A stretch of 64,000 nt of DNA. It comes from Neisseria meningitidis (GTDB lineage: Bacteria; Pseudomonadota; Gammaproteobacteria; Burkholderiales; Neisseriaceae). Both the position numbers and the translations under genes were made by a program. Under the pieces are notes generated by a model. That model saw nothing but the letters and a program-made list of their open reading frames with translations. It had not been told where the DNA came from and made no database searches. Shown here in pieces: positions 55,068 to 64,000 of the stretch. Position 1 is the stretch's first letter; every line of letters starts with the position of its first letter. The stretch lies in contig OV299793.1 of NCBI GenBank assembly GCA_923184405.1, positions 2,152,358 to 2,216,357 on the forward strand, given 5' to 3'.

Positions 55068-56524
55068 TTAAATATCCAACACTTTCGCGGTATAGGCGAT
55101 AATTTCATCCGCCCTTTCGGGGTTTTCGTTCAACTTGATGCCGTAACCCGGTACCAGCTCTTTCAGACGGCCTTCCCAAGACGGGGCGCGCTCGGGAAGC
55201 ATTGGTGCATCAGCCGGATCATCAGCGGCACAGCAGTCGATGCGCCCGGCGACGCGCCCAGCAATGCGGCGAGTGAGCTGTCGGCGTGGGCGACAATCCC
55301 CGTACCAAACTGGAGCACGCCGCCTTTTTCGAGTCTTTTTAATGATTTGACACGTTGCCCTGCGGTGATGAGTTCCCAGTCGTCGGGGTTTGCCTCGGGG
55401 TAGTATTCCAGCAGGGAGGCGAAGCGTTCTTCTTGGTTTTACGCACTGCCCAGCAGGTATTTGGTCAGCGGCATATTCGCCCAGCCGATGCACAGCATAG
55501 GATAGAGGTTGTCCATATGGATGGACAGCGGCAAATCCACAAGAGAGCCTTGCTTGAGGAAGTTGGAACGGAAGCCTGCATAAGGGCCGAACATAAGGTG
55601 GCGTTTGCCGTCCACGTTGCGTGTCGAGGTGCGGGACGGACATCGGCGGCGCGCTGACGGAAGCCTGCCCGTACACTTTGGCGTTGTGTTGTTCGGCGGC
55701 TTCAGGGGTGCTGTTGGTGGAAGAACAGGCCGGACACGGGGAAGCCGCCAGCCTTTGCCTTCTGGGGATGCCGGATTTTTGCAGCAGGGTCAGCGCGCCG
55801 CCGCCCGCGCCGAGGAAGAGGAAGCGGGTACGGAGGGTGAGCTGCCCGTCGGGTTGCGGGTATCGGCGGTTTTGAGCACCCACGCGCCGTCGGATTCGCG
55901 TTTGATGTCTTCGACGTGGCGGTTGAACTCGGTTTTACGCCCTTGCCCTGCAAATATTTCACCATTTGGCGCGTCAGCCGTCCGAAATCGACATCCGTGC
56001 CTCCGGCGGAGTAGTTGGCGGCGACGGGTTGGTTTTCGTCCCGGCCGCGCATCATCAGCGGAGCCCAATCGGAAATTTTGTTCCGATCGGTGGAAAATTC
56101 CATATTTTCAAAAAGTTTTTGGGTTTTAAACGCGTCATAACGTTTTTGAAGATAAGAACAATGGTCTTCATTCATCACCAAAGACATATGCGGCACGGCA
56201 TTGATGAAGCGAATTGTCTTCCAACTTGCCTTCCGCGACCAACGTCGCCCAAAACTGGCGGCTGACATGAAACTGTTCGGCAATATTGAGGGCGCGCACC
56301 GGATCGATAATCCCATTTGCACCCAACGGCGCATAGTTCAATTCGCACAGCGCGGAATGCCCCGTGCCAGCGTTGTTCCACGCGTTTGACGATTCCAACG
56401 CCACATCTTCCAAGCGTTCAATCAGGGTGATTTCCCAAGACGGTTCGAGTTCTTTGAGCAAAACGCCCAAAGTCGCGCTCATAATGCCGCCGCCCACCAA
56501 GACAACGTCTGTCGCTTCAGCCAT
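55068..56524 (-). pseudogene. mqo: Malate:quinone oxidoreductase, frameshifted
   Basis: A membrane-associated FAD enzyme passing electrons from malate to quinone. The start at 56524 reads [28 protein letters not shown] (FAD loop GGGIMS). [22 protein letters not shown] and [11 protein letters not shown] follow, then after shifts near 56205, 55945 and 55850 come TDVDFGRLTRQMVKYL and [18 protein letters not shown]. Several more shifts lead to ADEIIAYTAKVLDI at 55068. About 488 codons after repair. Confidence 0.9.
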
Positions 56525-56887
56525 GGTTTACTCCTAAAAAACAGGCATCTTCTGCCCTTATGGTTATTTGCCGTACTACAAACGCCTGAATCGCAAAAGC
56601 AGGGAAAACCGGCAATGGTGTGTGTCCGAGTATGCTGTTTCGGGGTTGGAATGCGTTGCAAGTATGGCTTCCGACACCGCTTCAGGGGCTTGTAATATGT
56701 TATCGTGAATGTAGTGGATTTTACTGGGAAATGCAAAGTTTTTCTGTCGCCCGCCAAGCCCGGAAACTGCGAAATGAAAAATAAAAATAGTTATTTATCT
56801 ATATATATCAAATTTTTAATAGATAAAAACCAAAATTGTTTATATATTAATTTTTAAAAGATTGTCAGCATATTGCGTTAAGTTTTT

Positions 56888-57042
56888 TATAGTGGATTAA
56901 CAAAAATCAGGACAAGGCGACGAAGCCGCAGACAGTACAAATAGTACGGAACCGATTCACTTGGTGCTTCAGCACCTTAGAGAATCGTTCTCTTTGAGCT
57001 AAGGCGAGGCAACGCCGTACTGGTTTTTGTTAATCCACTATA
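56888..57042. mobile_element. Correia element (CREE), full length, 155 bp
   Basis: Complete termini and core, 17 bases from the 3' end of the acetyltransferase gene. The rest of the gap 56525-56887 is AT-rich and holds the mqo leader; no gene is seen. Confidence 0.93.
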
Positions 57043-57059
57043 AATTTGAAAATACTGCC

Positions 57060-57649
57060 TCACACCTGCACGCCATACCCTGCCAACCTGCCGGTCAGGA
57101 TTTCCCTGTTTTTGCACCAATCTTCCCTCAGCATACTGTACACGACCGTATCGCGCACACTGCCGTCTTTACGGAGCATATGCATACGCAGCACGCCGTC
57201 TTTTTCCGCACCCAGCCGTTCGATGGCACGTTGCGAGGCAAGGTTCAGAATATCCGTGCGCCATCCCACGCAACGGCAAGCCAAAACATCAAATGCGTAA
57301 TCCAACAGCATGATTTTGCAACAGGTGTTTATCCGTGTCCGCCGTGCCGATGCCGCATACCATGTGAATCCGATATCCAAACGCGGAATCTGCGGTTCAA
57401 AATGATAATACGCCGTTGTCCCGACCACCCTGCCCGCCTCTTCATCGACAACCGCAAACGCCAAACGCGTTGCCAATGCTGTCCCGATATAGTCTGCCAC
57501 CCTATCCGGATGGGGCGCGGACGTTACTCCCAGCTTCCAAACTTCCCATCGCAAACCGCCTCGCGCAAACCCATTTCATGATGCACATCCAACGGTTCGA
57601 GACGAACGCCGCCCAACGACAAGACCAGCAGTATTATCCTTTCCGACAT
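57060..57649 (-). pseudogene. GNAT acetyltransferase (RimJ/RimL-like), one frameshift
   Basis: The likely start at 57649 reads MSERIILLVLSLGGVRLEPLDVHHEMG; a lost base near 57546 shifts the frame into WKLGVTSAPHPDRVADYIGTAL. RLDIGFTWYAASARRTRINTCCKIMLLDYAFDVL and LNLASQRAIERLGAEKDGVLR are the CoA-binding and C-terminal motifs of this family. Substrate unknown. Confidence 0.82.
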
Positions 57650-57671
57650 CCTTTTCTCCCAATATTCCGCC

Positions 57672-57705
57672 TTCAGACGGCATTTCCGTTCAAAATGCCG
57701 TCTGA
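57672..57705 (-). terminator. Paired uptake sequences after fau
   Basis: TTCAGACGGCAT and ATGCCGTCTGAA with a 10-base loop, 5 bases past the fau stop. Confidence 0.7.
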
Positions 57706-57709
57706 ACGG

Positions 57710-58291
57710 CTAAAAACACAATATCCCCGCCTCCGACACAAAACCGTCCAGCGGCAGGTCGTGCGCCTCGACCGACAGTCTGTCCACCAACTGGCAGGCA
57801 AAGCCCACGCCCACGGTTTTTGCCTGCAAACGGTATTTCATCGCTGCAAGCGTCGCATCGTAATAGCCGCCTGCCTGCCCCAAACGGTAGCCCTGCCGGT
57901 CCATGCCGACAACCGGAACGAGCAATACCGACAAACCGTGCACGCGGATTTTGCGCCCTGCAAACTGCGGCACGTTCAACCTCGCCCTGCCCCGTATGCG
58001 CTCCCGTTCCATTCCGCTTTCAGGATACGGCGTAAACCACATCCGCCGCGAACGCGGTTCGATATAAGGCAGATAAAGTTTTGCGCCGCGTTTTTGCGCC
58101 GCGCGGACAAAGCCGTCCAAACGCAATTCCTTGCCCATCGGCCAATACACGCCGATTTTCCGACCGTGCTTGATATAACGTTTGAGCAGGCGGTTGAATT
58201 TTACCGTTGCCGCCGCCCGCACGTCCCACCCCATTTGCGAACGCCGCCCGCGTAATTCGCGGCGCAGGGCGTGTTTTTCCTCGTTCCTCAT
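57710..58291 (-). CDS. fau: 5-formyltetrahydrofolate cyclo-ligase
   Basis: Intact, 193 residues. It starts MRNEEKHALRRELRGRRSQM; the ATP/folate loop region reads GRARLNVPQFAGRK, and LLVPVVGMDRQGYRLGQAGGYYDATLA is the family signature. ATP-dependent conversion of 5-formyl-THF to methenyl-THF. In enterobacteria it follows zapA-ssrS; here it is 38 kb away. Confidence 0.9.
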   Translation of the reverse strand: MRNEEKHALRRELRGRRSQMGWDVRAAATVKFNRLLKRYIKHGRKIGVYWPMGKELRLDGFVRAAQKRGAKLYLPYIEPRSRRMWFTPYPESGMERERIRGRARLNVPQFAGRKIRVHGLSVLLVPVVGMDRQGYRLGQAGGYYDATLAAMKYRLQAKTVGVGFACQLVDRLSVEAHDLPLDGFVSEAGILCF

Positions 58292-58368
58292 TTCAGACGG
58301 CCTTTCAGGATTGCGGTAGAATGTTGCGATTATAACGATTTTGTTAACATTCAAACAGGACGCACACA

Positions 58369-58601
58369 ATGTGGCACATTGTCGCCATCGGCTATCTTTT
58401 GTTGCCGTGATGTTTTCCGCCGCGCAGCCGAGTATTGCGCGCACCTTGATTTATTTGGTTTTTTGGGCGGTGCTGCCCACCGTGTTCACGGTCTTTGTCG
58501 TGACCATCCGCCGCCGCAACCGCCTGATGAAGCAACAGGAACAGGCAGAATTCGAACAGCAGCGTGCACAACGGCAAAAAGACAGCGGCACAAAACCCTG
58601 A
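58369..58601 (+). pseudogene. Small inner-membrane protein, one frameshift
   Basis: It starts MWHIVAIGYLL; a T run near 58400 appears one short. In the next frame VAVMFSAAQPSIARTLIYLVFWAVLPTVFTVFVV shows two membrane helices, and the cytoplasmic tail RRRNRLMKQQEQAEFEQQRAQRQ is strongly charged. About 77 residues, function unknown. Confidence 0.7.
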
Positions 58602-58629
58602 ATCCCTTTTCAGACGACCTCTTATCCGC

Positions 58630-58635
58630 TATAAT
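58630..58635 (+). promoter_or_regulatory. Putative -10 of the rpsB-tsf promoter
   Basis: TATAAT lies 142 bases before rpsB, leaving a leader long enough for S2 autoregulation; no good -35 is visible. Confidence 0.4.
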
Positions 58636-58777
58636 CCGTCAGTTTTCCATTTCGGAAACACTCTTTTATTTTTTAAAACTTATGCCCACTTTCGCCGAAG
58701 GGTGCTTGACAATAGGCGTCGTCTATCAAGTTCTATGCGATTGAATGTGTGCCCTCAACCCTTTCAAGGAAATCAAA

Positions 58778-59505
58778 ATGTCTCAAATTACTATCCGTCA
58801 GATGATTGAAGCCGGTGTCCACTTCGGCCACCAAACCCGTTTCTGGAACCCGAAAATGGCTCAATACATTTTCGGTGCGCGCAACAAAATCCATATCGTC
58901 AACCTGGAAAAAACCCTGCCGATGTTCCAAGACGCGCAAGAAGCCATACGTCGTCTGGTTGCCAACAAAGGTACAGTATTGTTCGTAGGTACCAAACGCC
59001 AAGCCCGCGACATCATCCGCGAAGAAGCGACCCGCGCCGGCATGCCGTTCGTCGATCACCGTTGGTTGGGCGGTATGCTGACCAACTACAAAACCGTTAA
59101 GCAATCCATCAAACGCCTGGAAGAAAAACCGCAGCCTTGGAAAATGCTGCCGAAAGCGGTTTCAGCAAAAAAGAAATTCTGGAAATGCAACGCGATGTTG
59201 AAAAACTGGAACGTTCTTTGGGCGGTATCAAAAACATGAAAGGCCTGCCCGACGCGATTTTCGTTATCGATACCGGCTACCAAAAAGGTACTCTGGTCGA
59301 GGCTGAAAAACTGGGCATCCCAGTTATCGCCGTAGTCGATACCAACAACAGCCCTGACGGCGTGAAATACGTCATCCCCGGCAACGACGACTCCGCCAAA
59401 GCCATCCGCCTGTACTGCCGCGGCATCGCTGACGCAGATTTGGAAGGCAAAAACCAAGCGCTGCAAGAAACCGTAGCCGCTGCCCAAGAAGCCGCTGCCG
59501 AGTAA
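58778..59505 (+). pseudogene. rpsB: 30S ribosomal protein S2, one frameshift
   Basis: It starts [27 protein letters not shown] and continues [30 protein letters not shown]. An A run near 59130 is one short (GAAGAAAAACC), shifting the frame; it resumes [26 protein letters not shown] and [27 protein letters not shown] to the stop at 59505. Repair gives ~242 residues. Essential gene. Confidence 0.95.
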
Positions 59506-59517
59506 TCCGGCAAACCG

Positions 59518-59541
59518 AAGAGGGGCGTTATGCCCCTTTTC
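59518..59541 (+). terminator. Hairpin between rpsB and tsf
   Basis: GAGGGGC / GCCCCTTTTC with loop GTTAT; probably a partial terminator lowering tsf relative to rpsB. Confidence 0.65.
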
Positions 59542-59633
59542 TCAAATATGCCGTCTGAACGTCCGTTCGCGGCACACGATTCCCGAATGCGGAAAATCCT
59601 TTCCGTATTTCCCAAAAATCTAGGAGATTCAAA

Positions 59634-60488
59634 ATGGCAGAAATTACTGCAAAAATGGTTGCCGACCTGTGCGCAGCTACCGGCCTGGGCATGATGGAAT
59701 GCTAAAAAGCCTTGGTTGAAGCCGTAGGCAACTTCGACAAAGCCGAAGAAATCCTGCGTATTAAATCCGGTGCGAAAGTCAGTAAACTGGCTGGCCGTAC
59801 TGCTGCCGAAGGCGTATTGGCTTACGCGATCAACGGCAATGTCGGCGCATTGGTCGAAGTAAACTGCGAAACCGACTTCGTTGCTAAAGACGCGGGCTTC
59901 GTAGAATTTGCCAACTTCGTTGCGAAAACTGCCGCCGAGAAAAAACAGGCTTCTGTTGAAGAACTGGGCGAACTGGTTGAAGCAGAACGCAAAGCCATCA
60001 TCGCCAAATTGGGCGAGAACATGTCTGTCCGTCGCTTCCAAGTGATCGACACTGCCAACCAACTGGTTGCCTACATCCACGGCGCATAAGCGACCGAAAG
60101 CGTATTGCTGAGCGCACAGGATCTGAAGACGTAGCACGCAAAATCGGTATGCACATCGCTGCCGCTAAACCACATCGCGTAAGCGAAGCCGAAGTAGATG
60201 CCAAACCGTTGAAAATGAACGACACATATACGACCGAACAAGCCATCGCTTCAGTACAAAGGCTCTGAAGACATAGCCGCAAATGGTTAGAAGCGCCGTA
60301 TTCGCAAATTCTTGGCTGAAACCACTCTGAACGGCAAACCATTCAAGATGAACCCAGATCAAACCGCTGCACAATTCGCCAAAGAAAACGGCACTGAAGT
60401 GGTCAGCATCGTCCGCCACAAAGTAGGCGACCGTATCGCAGTCGTTGTCGACTACGCAGCCGAAGTAGCCGCAGCCGCCAAAGTGTAA
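59634..60488 (+). pseudogene. tsf: Elongation factor Ts, interrupted and degraded
   Basis: The nucleotide exchange factor for EF-Tu. It starts MAEITAKMVADLCAATGLGMMEC, then TAA (59703-59705) where Lys is universal (CKKAL). [45 protein letters not shown] and [17 protein letters not shown] are normal. After 60089 the sequence is full of stops and substitutions, though EDVARKIGMHI-type, KFLAETTL and AAEVAAAAKV (stop 60488) show the rest is present. Damage density rises sharply at 60090. Confidence 0.92.
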
Positions 60489-60825
60489 CGCAATTGCGAA
60501 AAAGAAAGCACCTGGATTCAAAACGACTACAAAGTACCTCAAAATAGACAAACGCTAGTATCGTACCAATCACCAAGCCTGAAGCCACACCACGCAAAGC
60601 AGTGAGCACACATGAAAAAGAAACTGGATTCCAAACGAAACAAAGGTACGGCCTAGAGAAATACAGTTCAGCAATACCGTAACTGAACAAGAACACGCAC
60701 CATATTCAGACCGTCTTAAAACAAAACAATAATAAACCGACACACCCTATCATTAATATTCCGACCGTTTTGAAATTCAGACGACCCAACTCCGATACGA
60801 CGACATTCAAGAAAGCAAGGTATCC
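60489..60825. other. tsf-pyrH spacer, no gene seen
   Basis: A/C-rich plus strand with no open frame of note. It ends in CAGACGACC (a diverged uptake sequence) and GAAAGCAAGGTATCC before the pyrH ATG. It shows the same substitution-rich texture as the end of tsf. Confidence 0.6.
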
Positions 60826-61577
<752 letters not shown>

Positions 61578-61642
61578 TTGACCATAGTGTCGGCAGATAT
61601 AGTCGCATATGGGCTTCAGACAGCCATTTATTATATGGAGAT

Positions 61643-61715
61643 TATAGTGGATTAAATTTAAACCAGTACGGCGTTGCCTCGCCTTGCCGTACTGGTTGAA
61701 ATTTAATCCACTATA
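61643..61715. mobile_element. Very short CREE-like palindrome, 73 bp
   Basis: TATAGTGGATTAAATTTAAACC and its near-perfect inverse GGTTGAAATTTAATCCACTATA enclose a 29-base centre (AGTACGG...CCGTACT). It shares the CREE tip but has a different subterminal sequence and almost no core. Confidence 0.8.
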
Positions 61716-61760
61716 TTGAAAAAGTTGATACAATTTGTTTTTCATCAAAGAAGAAAATCT

Positions 61761-62720
61761 ATGCAAGCACGGCTGCTGATACCTATTCTTCCTTCAGTTT
61801 TTATTTTATCCGCCTACAGGAACTGACATGTATTCCATCGCATGGCGGAGTTAAACACTTTGCGGTCGAACAAGAACTTGTGACCGCTTCTGCCAGAGCT
61901 GCCGTTAAAGACATGGATTCACAGGCATTACTCGGACGAAAAGTTGCATTGTACATTGCAACTATGGGCGACCAAGGTTCAGGCAGTTTGACAGGGGGTC
62001 GCTACTCCATTGATGCACTGATTCGTAGCGAATACATAAACAGCCCTGCCGTCCGTACCGATTACACCTATCCACGTTACGAAACCACCGCTGAAACAAC
62101 ATCAGGCGGTTTGACAGGTTTAACCACTTCTTTATCTACACTTAATGCCCCTGCACTCTGCGCACCCAATCAGACGGTAGCGGAAGTAAAAGCAGTGCGG
62201 GCTTAAATATTGGCGGGATGGGGGATTATCGAAATGAAACATTGACGACTAACCCGCGCGACACTGCCTTTCTTTCCCACTTGGTACAGACCGTATTTTT
62301 CCTGCGCGGCATAGACGTTGTTTCTCCTGCCAATGCCGATACAGATGTGTTTATTAACATCGACGTATTCGGAACGATACGCAACAGAACCGAAATGCAC
62401 CTATACAATGCCGAAACACTGAAAGCCCAAACAAAACTGGAATATTTCGCAGTAGACAGAACCAATAAAAATTGCTCATCAAACCCAAAACCAATGCGTT
62501 TGAAGCTGCCTATAAAGAAAATTACGCATTGTGGATGGGGCCGTATAAAGTAAGCAAAGGAATTAAACCGACAGAAGGATTAATGGTCGATTTCTCCGAT
62601 ATCCGACCATACGGCAATCATACGGGTAACTCCGCCTCATCCGTAGAGACTGATAACAGTCATGAGGGGTATGGATACAGCGATGAAGTAGTGCGACAAC
62701 ATAGACAAGGGCAACCGTGA
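61761..62720 (+). pseudogene. mafA: MafA adhesin lipoprotein, frameshifted
   Basis: A surface glycolipid-binding lipoprotein paired with the MafB toxin. It starts [10 protein letters not shown]; the lipobox normally LSACG reads LSAYR, losing the lipidated Cys. In a later frame [36 protein letters not shown] is well kept; shifts near 62155 and 62470 flank [31 protein letters not shown] and [27 protein letters not shown]. It ends HRQGQP at 62720. Confidence 0.9.
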
Positions 62721-62759
62721 TTCACACTACCATAACCGCTTGCTACCAAGGAAAACAAA

Positions 62760-64000
62760 ATGAATTTGCCTATTCAAAAATTCATGATGCTGTTTGCAGC
62801 AGCAATATCGTTACTGCAAATCCCCATTAGTCATGCGAACAGTTTGGATGCCCGTTTGCGCATGACATACAGGTAAAGGACAACGAACCGGGTGGTAAAT
62901 ACCATCTGTCTGGTAATGCTCGCGGCAGTGTTAAAAATCGGGTTTACGCCGTCCAAATATTTGATGCAACTGCGGTCGGCCCTATACTGCCTATTACACA
63001 CGAACGGACAGAGATTTGAACGCACAATCAGAATACGAAACTCCATTTTCAGGGCCTGGACATGAAGTACGCAGATCGTTCGATCATCATGATTCAAAAA
63101 GCGCTGATTTCAGCGGTGTAGACGGCGGTTTACTGTTACCAACTGTCGAACAGGGTCGGAAATTCATCCGGAGGATGGATATGACAGACCACGCAGAGCA
63201 GCATTATCCGCCCCGGAGAGCAAAGGATATATACGAGTTACCATATCAAAGGAACTTCAGCAAAAACAAAGATAAACGCACTGTTCCGCAAGCCCCGTTT
63301 TCAGACCGCTGGCTAAAAGAAAATCGCAAGTGCCTTCCCGGTTTTACTCAGCCGTGCGGATGAAGCAGAAAACTGATATGGAAAACATTACAATCAAATT
63401 GGTGGGGTAACCGTATGGATGATATTCGCGGCATCATCAGGTGCAATAATCCCCTTTTCTAACGGGTTTTCAGGGATTGGGAGTAAGAGGCAATTACAGA
63501 CAGTGCATTAAACCGGTAACCTATGCGGCCTTCACAGGCTTTAGAGGTATTCACAATTTAGGAAATTTAAGTCAGGCACAACTTGCGGCCGCAACGCATT
63601 ACAAGACAGTGCTTTTGCGGTAAGACAGTATCAACTCTGGCAAACAATGGGCTGATGCCCATCGAACATTACAGCTACTGCCCAAACCGCCCTTGCCATA
63701 GCAGAGGCCGCAACTACAGTTTGAGGCGGTAAAAATAAACAACAACCCGACCAAGTGAGTTGGGTTAAAATATAAGCTATAAAAACCTGCTGTTCATACA
63801 TGAACTATAGGCAGGAAATATTGAAACAAATCATTAAAAATAGGGACACAATCTGTTGAAAATCCAATAGGTCATTTATTCCTAATAATTTAAAGACAAT
63901 TAGCAATGGAAGAAGTTAAAGGCAAACCCACAGACAAACTCCTGCGAGAATTACCTCCTATGTCCGATACTAAAATGGTTGGTTAGAGCAATACATAACT
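62760..64000 (+). pseudogene. mafB: MafB secreted toxin, degraded and cut by the window end
   Basis: The signal peptide MNLPIQKFMMLFAAAISLLQIPISHAN is intact. The conserved MafB N-terminal domain is recognisable in pieces (GGKYHLSGNARGSVKNRVYAVQ, ATAVGPILPITHER, FDHHDSK, VPQAPFSDRWLKEN), all broken by stops and shifts. After ~63420 only traces remain. The variable C-terminal toxin domain and any MafI immunity gene lie beyond or cannot be read. Confidence 0.8.

Noticed and set aside
57060..57649. Assignment of the acetyltransferase as rimI
   Set aside because: The motif layout (RRTRINT, LNLASQRAIERLGA) fits the broader RimJ/RimL-like GNAT group; the substrate cannot be decided, so no symbol was given.
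60489..60825. Small RNA or leader in the tsf-pyrH gap
   Set aside because: No promoter or terminator structure could be made out and the stretch shares the corrupted texture of its neighbours.

Overview
The window is a chromosomal segment of a human-associated Neisseria, most likely N. meningitidis or a close relative such as N. lactamica. Three things support this: the uptake sequence GCCGTCTGAA occurs throughout, often as inverted pairs acting as terminators; nine Correia elements (CREE) and several dRS3/NIME repeats are present; and the gene order porin-thiC-fMet, petABC, rplM-rpsI, ppc, thi genes, NrrF, asd, cysS-obg, map, mqo, rpsB-tsf-pyrH, mafA-mafB matches the meningococcal order as I remember it.

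Layout. 1-1.7 kb: porin 3' end, a NIME array and a CREE. 1.7-13.2 kb: thiC behind a TPP riboswitch, initiator tRNA, NUDIX and ABC-ATPase genes, the ptsI-ptsH-IIA phosphorelay, hpt, a periplasmic-type DNA ligase, a metallo-hydrolase and rmuC. 13.4-25 kb: cytochrome bc1 (petABC), a Nif3-like gene, metR, rplM-rpsI, 6S RNA-zapA, gpsA, ppc and a MoeB-like gene. 25-30 kb: a candidate new small RNA, slyX, an antiporter, prmC and tldD. 30-35 kb: a thiamin cluster (second TPP riboswitch, cytX-thiO-thiE-thiS-thiG) split by CREEs. 35-43 kb: the Fur-regulated sRNA NrrF, a SPOR protein, birA-coaX, rfaE2, three tRNAs, folD and asd. 43-48.9 kb: xthA, cysS, a two-gene ATPase plus PD-(D/E)XK nuclease module, and obg. 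49-58.6 kb: cybB (interrupted by a CREE), rsmI, yraN, gmhA, dolP, map, acp, mqo, a GNAT gene and fau. 58.6-64 kb: rpsB, tsf, pyrH, mafA and the start of mafB.

The main oddity is sequence quality. Most protein genes, including essential ones (rplM, rpsI, rpsB, tsf, pyrH, obg, cysS, map), carry frameshifts or stop codons. Many frameshifts are one-base losses in 5-6-base homopolymers. Some tracts (parts of cytX, and tsf to mafB) also carry dense substitutions. Inside pyrH there is a stretch matching the human Alu repeat, interleaved with pyrH sequence. I read this as an error-prone consensus from a human-associated sample, not a dying genome. Genes typed as pseudogene below are broken in this sequence, but many are probably intact in the organism.

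Biologically the most interesting items are the uncharacterised ATPase-nuclease pair between obg and cysS, the candidate small RNA at 25.16-25.26 kb with an 11-A tract in its promoter spacer, the CREE inserted in cybB, and the CREEs separating the thi genes. Comparisons with intact homologues were made from memory of the families, not from a search.
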